Positions 23,671 to 24,173 of a stretch of DNA of 24,173 bases are shown here, one piece after another. Location: contig JAILAO010000122.1 in the NCBI GenBank assembly GCA_024681565.1, positions 1 to 24,173 of the forward strand. The letters are read 5' to 3'. The first letter of the stretch is position 1. Each line of letters starts with the position of its first letter. The notes beneath the pieces are model-generated. The model saw only the letters and a program-made list of their open reading frames with translations. It did not search any database and was not told the origin of the DNA. A program made the position numbers and the translations under genes. The stretch comes from Bacteroidales bacterium. GTDB taxonomy: Bacteria; Bacteroidota; Bacteroidia; Bacteroidales; UBA932.

Positions 23671-23759
23671 AAAAACAAACCGTCCCGGCCAAGGTACGAG
23701 CCGGGACGGGTGCCCTTTCATAGCGCTTCTAAAATAACACACGATTGAACTAGCGCTAC
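23671..23759 (-). ncRNA. Candidate small RNA of about 90 nt with its own promoter and terminator
   Basis: A complete minus-strand promoter (23795-23765) has no gene in front of it. Transcription would start near 23759 and meet a 10-bp GC-rich hairpin (23709-23680) followed by TTTGTTTTTG, a good terminator on this strand, at about 23671. The transcript would begin with a 7-bp stem (23758-23752 with 23727-23721, TAGCGCT/AGCGCTA) enclosing a 24-nt AU-rich loop. No convincing open reading frame lies inside. I do not recognise it as 6S, SRP or tmRNA. Expression is not proven; continued read-through antisense to tRNA-Leu is the alternative. Confidence 0.4.
23680..23709 (-). terminator. Hairpin terminator, better suited to the minus strand
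   Basis: CCGTCCCGGC (23680-23689) pairs perfectly with GCCGGGACGG (23700-23709) around a 10-nt loop. On the minus strand it is followed by TTTGTTTTTG; on the plus strand only by GTGCCCTTT. It may end tRNA-Leu transcription as well, since it begins 11 nt after that gene. Confidence 0.7.
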
Positions 23760-23764
23760 AGCCG

Positions 23765-23795
23765 CAAATATAAAACTATCATTTCAAAAAACAAA
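23765..23795 (-). promoter_or_regulatory. Complete TTTG-N19-TATATTTG promoter without an annotated gene
   Basis: On the minus strand TTTG (23795-23792), a 19-nt spacer and TATATTTG (23772-23765) match the consensus exactly, as good as the tRNA-Asn promoter. It points towards 23671-23759, the candidate small RNA. The rest of 23710-23840 holds no open reading frame I would call a gene. Confidence 0.65.
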
Positions 23796-23841
23796 GTCCC
23801 AAATCGTAAAATTGACCTCCTGCGGGCCTTCAGGGCATTTT

Positions 23842-23873
23842 TTTGTATTTCTCATGATTTGCCCGTATATTTG
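23842..23873 (+). promoter_or_regulatory. Complete TTTG-N20-TATATTTG promoter of the M48 peptidase gene
   Basis: TTTG at 23842-23845, a 20-nt spacer and TATATTTG at 23866-23873 match the Bacteroidota consensus. The box ends 7 nt before the ATG at 23881, again predicting a very short or absent leader. Confidence 0.75.
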
Positions 23874-23880
23874 GGTACTT

Positions 23881-24173
23881 ATGAAACATCCGCTTCTCCT
23901 CCTGCTGCTCTCCCTCTCCCTGTGCGGGTGCAGCGCCCTGTCCCGGGTCAACTGGGACTATAATCACCTGGCCAGCGCCGGCGGTAAAGCCTTGACAGCC
24001 GCGTCTCTCACGGATGACCAGATCGCCGAACTGTGCCGGCAGTCCGTCGCATACACGGACTCCCTGACCCCGATGGCCGACGCCCGCTATCAGCGGCGCA
24101 TCCAGAAACTGATGGCCGGGGTGAAGGAGATCGAGGGACGGCCGCTCAATTTCAAAGTGTACAAATCTGACGA
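23881..24173 (+). CDS. M48-family metallopeptidase lipoprotein, N-terminal part (continues beyond window)
   Basis: The first 97 codons are visible. A lipoprotein signal (MKHPLLLLLLSLSLCGC) gives an acylated Cys17. The following part, AGGKALTAASLTDDQIAEL, then CRQSVAYTD, YQRRIQKLMAG and RPLNFKVYKSDE, matches the region before the catalytic domain of Bacteroidota M48 (HtpX/BepA-like) peptidases, where a YLT-D-x-NAFA segment and the HExxH zinc motif would follow. These motifs lie outside the window, so catalytic competence cannot be checked. Related envelope proteases handle quality control of outer-membrane proteins. ATG 23881 directly follows a strong promoter. Confidence 0.75.
   Translation, partial: MKHPLLLLLLSLSLCGCSALSRVNWDYNHLASAGGKALTAASLTDDQIAELCRQSVAYTDSLTPMADARYQRRIQKLMAGVKEIEGRPLNFKVYKSD

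Noticed and set aside
23557..23742. Minus-strand 61-codon open frame across tRNA-Leu
   Set aside because: Most of it is the antisense translation of the tRNA, a common false protein call.
23671..23759. Signal recognition particle RNA or 6S RNA
   Set aside because: The conserved SRP apical loop (GGAAGCAGCC-like) is absent, and the length and fold do not fit 6S RNA.
23588..23760. tRNA-Leu as an integration site for a mobile element
   Set aside because: No integrase gene and no direct repeat of the tRNA 3' end are seen in the downstream sequence of the window.
1..24173. CRISPR arrays, insertion sequences or phage genes
   Set aside because: No regularly spaced repeats, transposase motifs, terminal inverted repeats or phage structural genes were found; composition is even through the window.

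Overview
The window looks like a chromosomal segment of a GC-rich member of the Bacteroidota, most likely an uncultured gut or rumen Bacteroidales. The evidence is repeated promoters of the Bacteroidota type (TTTG, about 19-20 nt, TAnnTTTG), absence of Shine-Dalgarno sequences, and protein families typical of the phylum: an rSAM/SPASM-lipoprotein pair, a DUF4922-SpoIID fusion, an HU-CCDC81-like protein, a DUF6515-like protein and an M48 lipoprotein. I see no insertion sequence, phage gene, CRISPR array or replication origin. It is mainly housekeeping and cell-envelope DNA, densely packed into operons.

Layout. (1) 1-376 is the 3' end of an outer-membrane beta-barrel gene of probable YjbH type, followed by a strong hairpin. 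(2) A secreted carboxylesterase lipoprotein (460-1911, minus) is divergent from a plus-strand unit (2015-4102) of a LamG-like secreted protein, a radical SAM/SPASM enzyme and a small coiled-coil lipoprotein. (3) 4109-6996 (minus) is a DUF3298-like lipoprotein gene coupled to proB and proA, the two proline-biosynthesis genes that make glutamate-5-semialdehyde; ProB lacks the usual C-terminal PUA domain. (4) tRNA-Asn(GTT) lies at 7124-7197 (minus) with a textbook promoter and terminator. (5) 7398-15625 (plus) is a tightly packed run: membrane-anchored HU-like protein, Nudix hydrolase, DUF4922-SpoIID fusion, AmpG-type permease, NamZ/DUF1343 exo-muramidase, Ser/Arg-rich DUF6515-like secreted protein and murI. 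Most of these point to turnover and recycling of peptidoglycan glycan. (6) 15682-23553 (plus) is prfB (without the usual programmed frameshift), class I fumarase, a large AsmA-like protein, serB with two ACT domains, and 5-formyl-THF cyclo-ligase. (7) 23588-23669 is tRNA-Leu(TAG). Facing it is an orphan minus-strand promoter and terminator that delimit a possible small RNA of about 90 nt. (8) The window ends in the 5' part of an M48 peptidase lipoprotein gene.

The points most worth a second look are the rSAM-lipoprotein pair with its short, rebuilt lipoprotein; the peptidoglycan-recycling operon with a cytoplasmic-looking sugar-phosphorylase/SpoIID fusion; the candidate small RNA; an 18-bp promoter module shared word for word by two operons; and the habit of placing the ATG only 5-7 nt after the -7 box, which predicts leaderless mRNAs.
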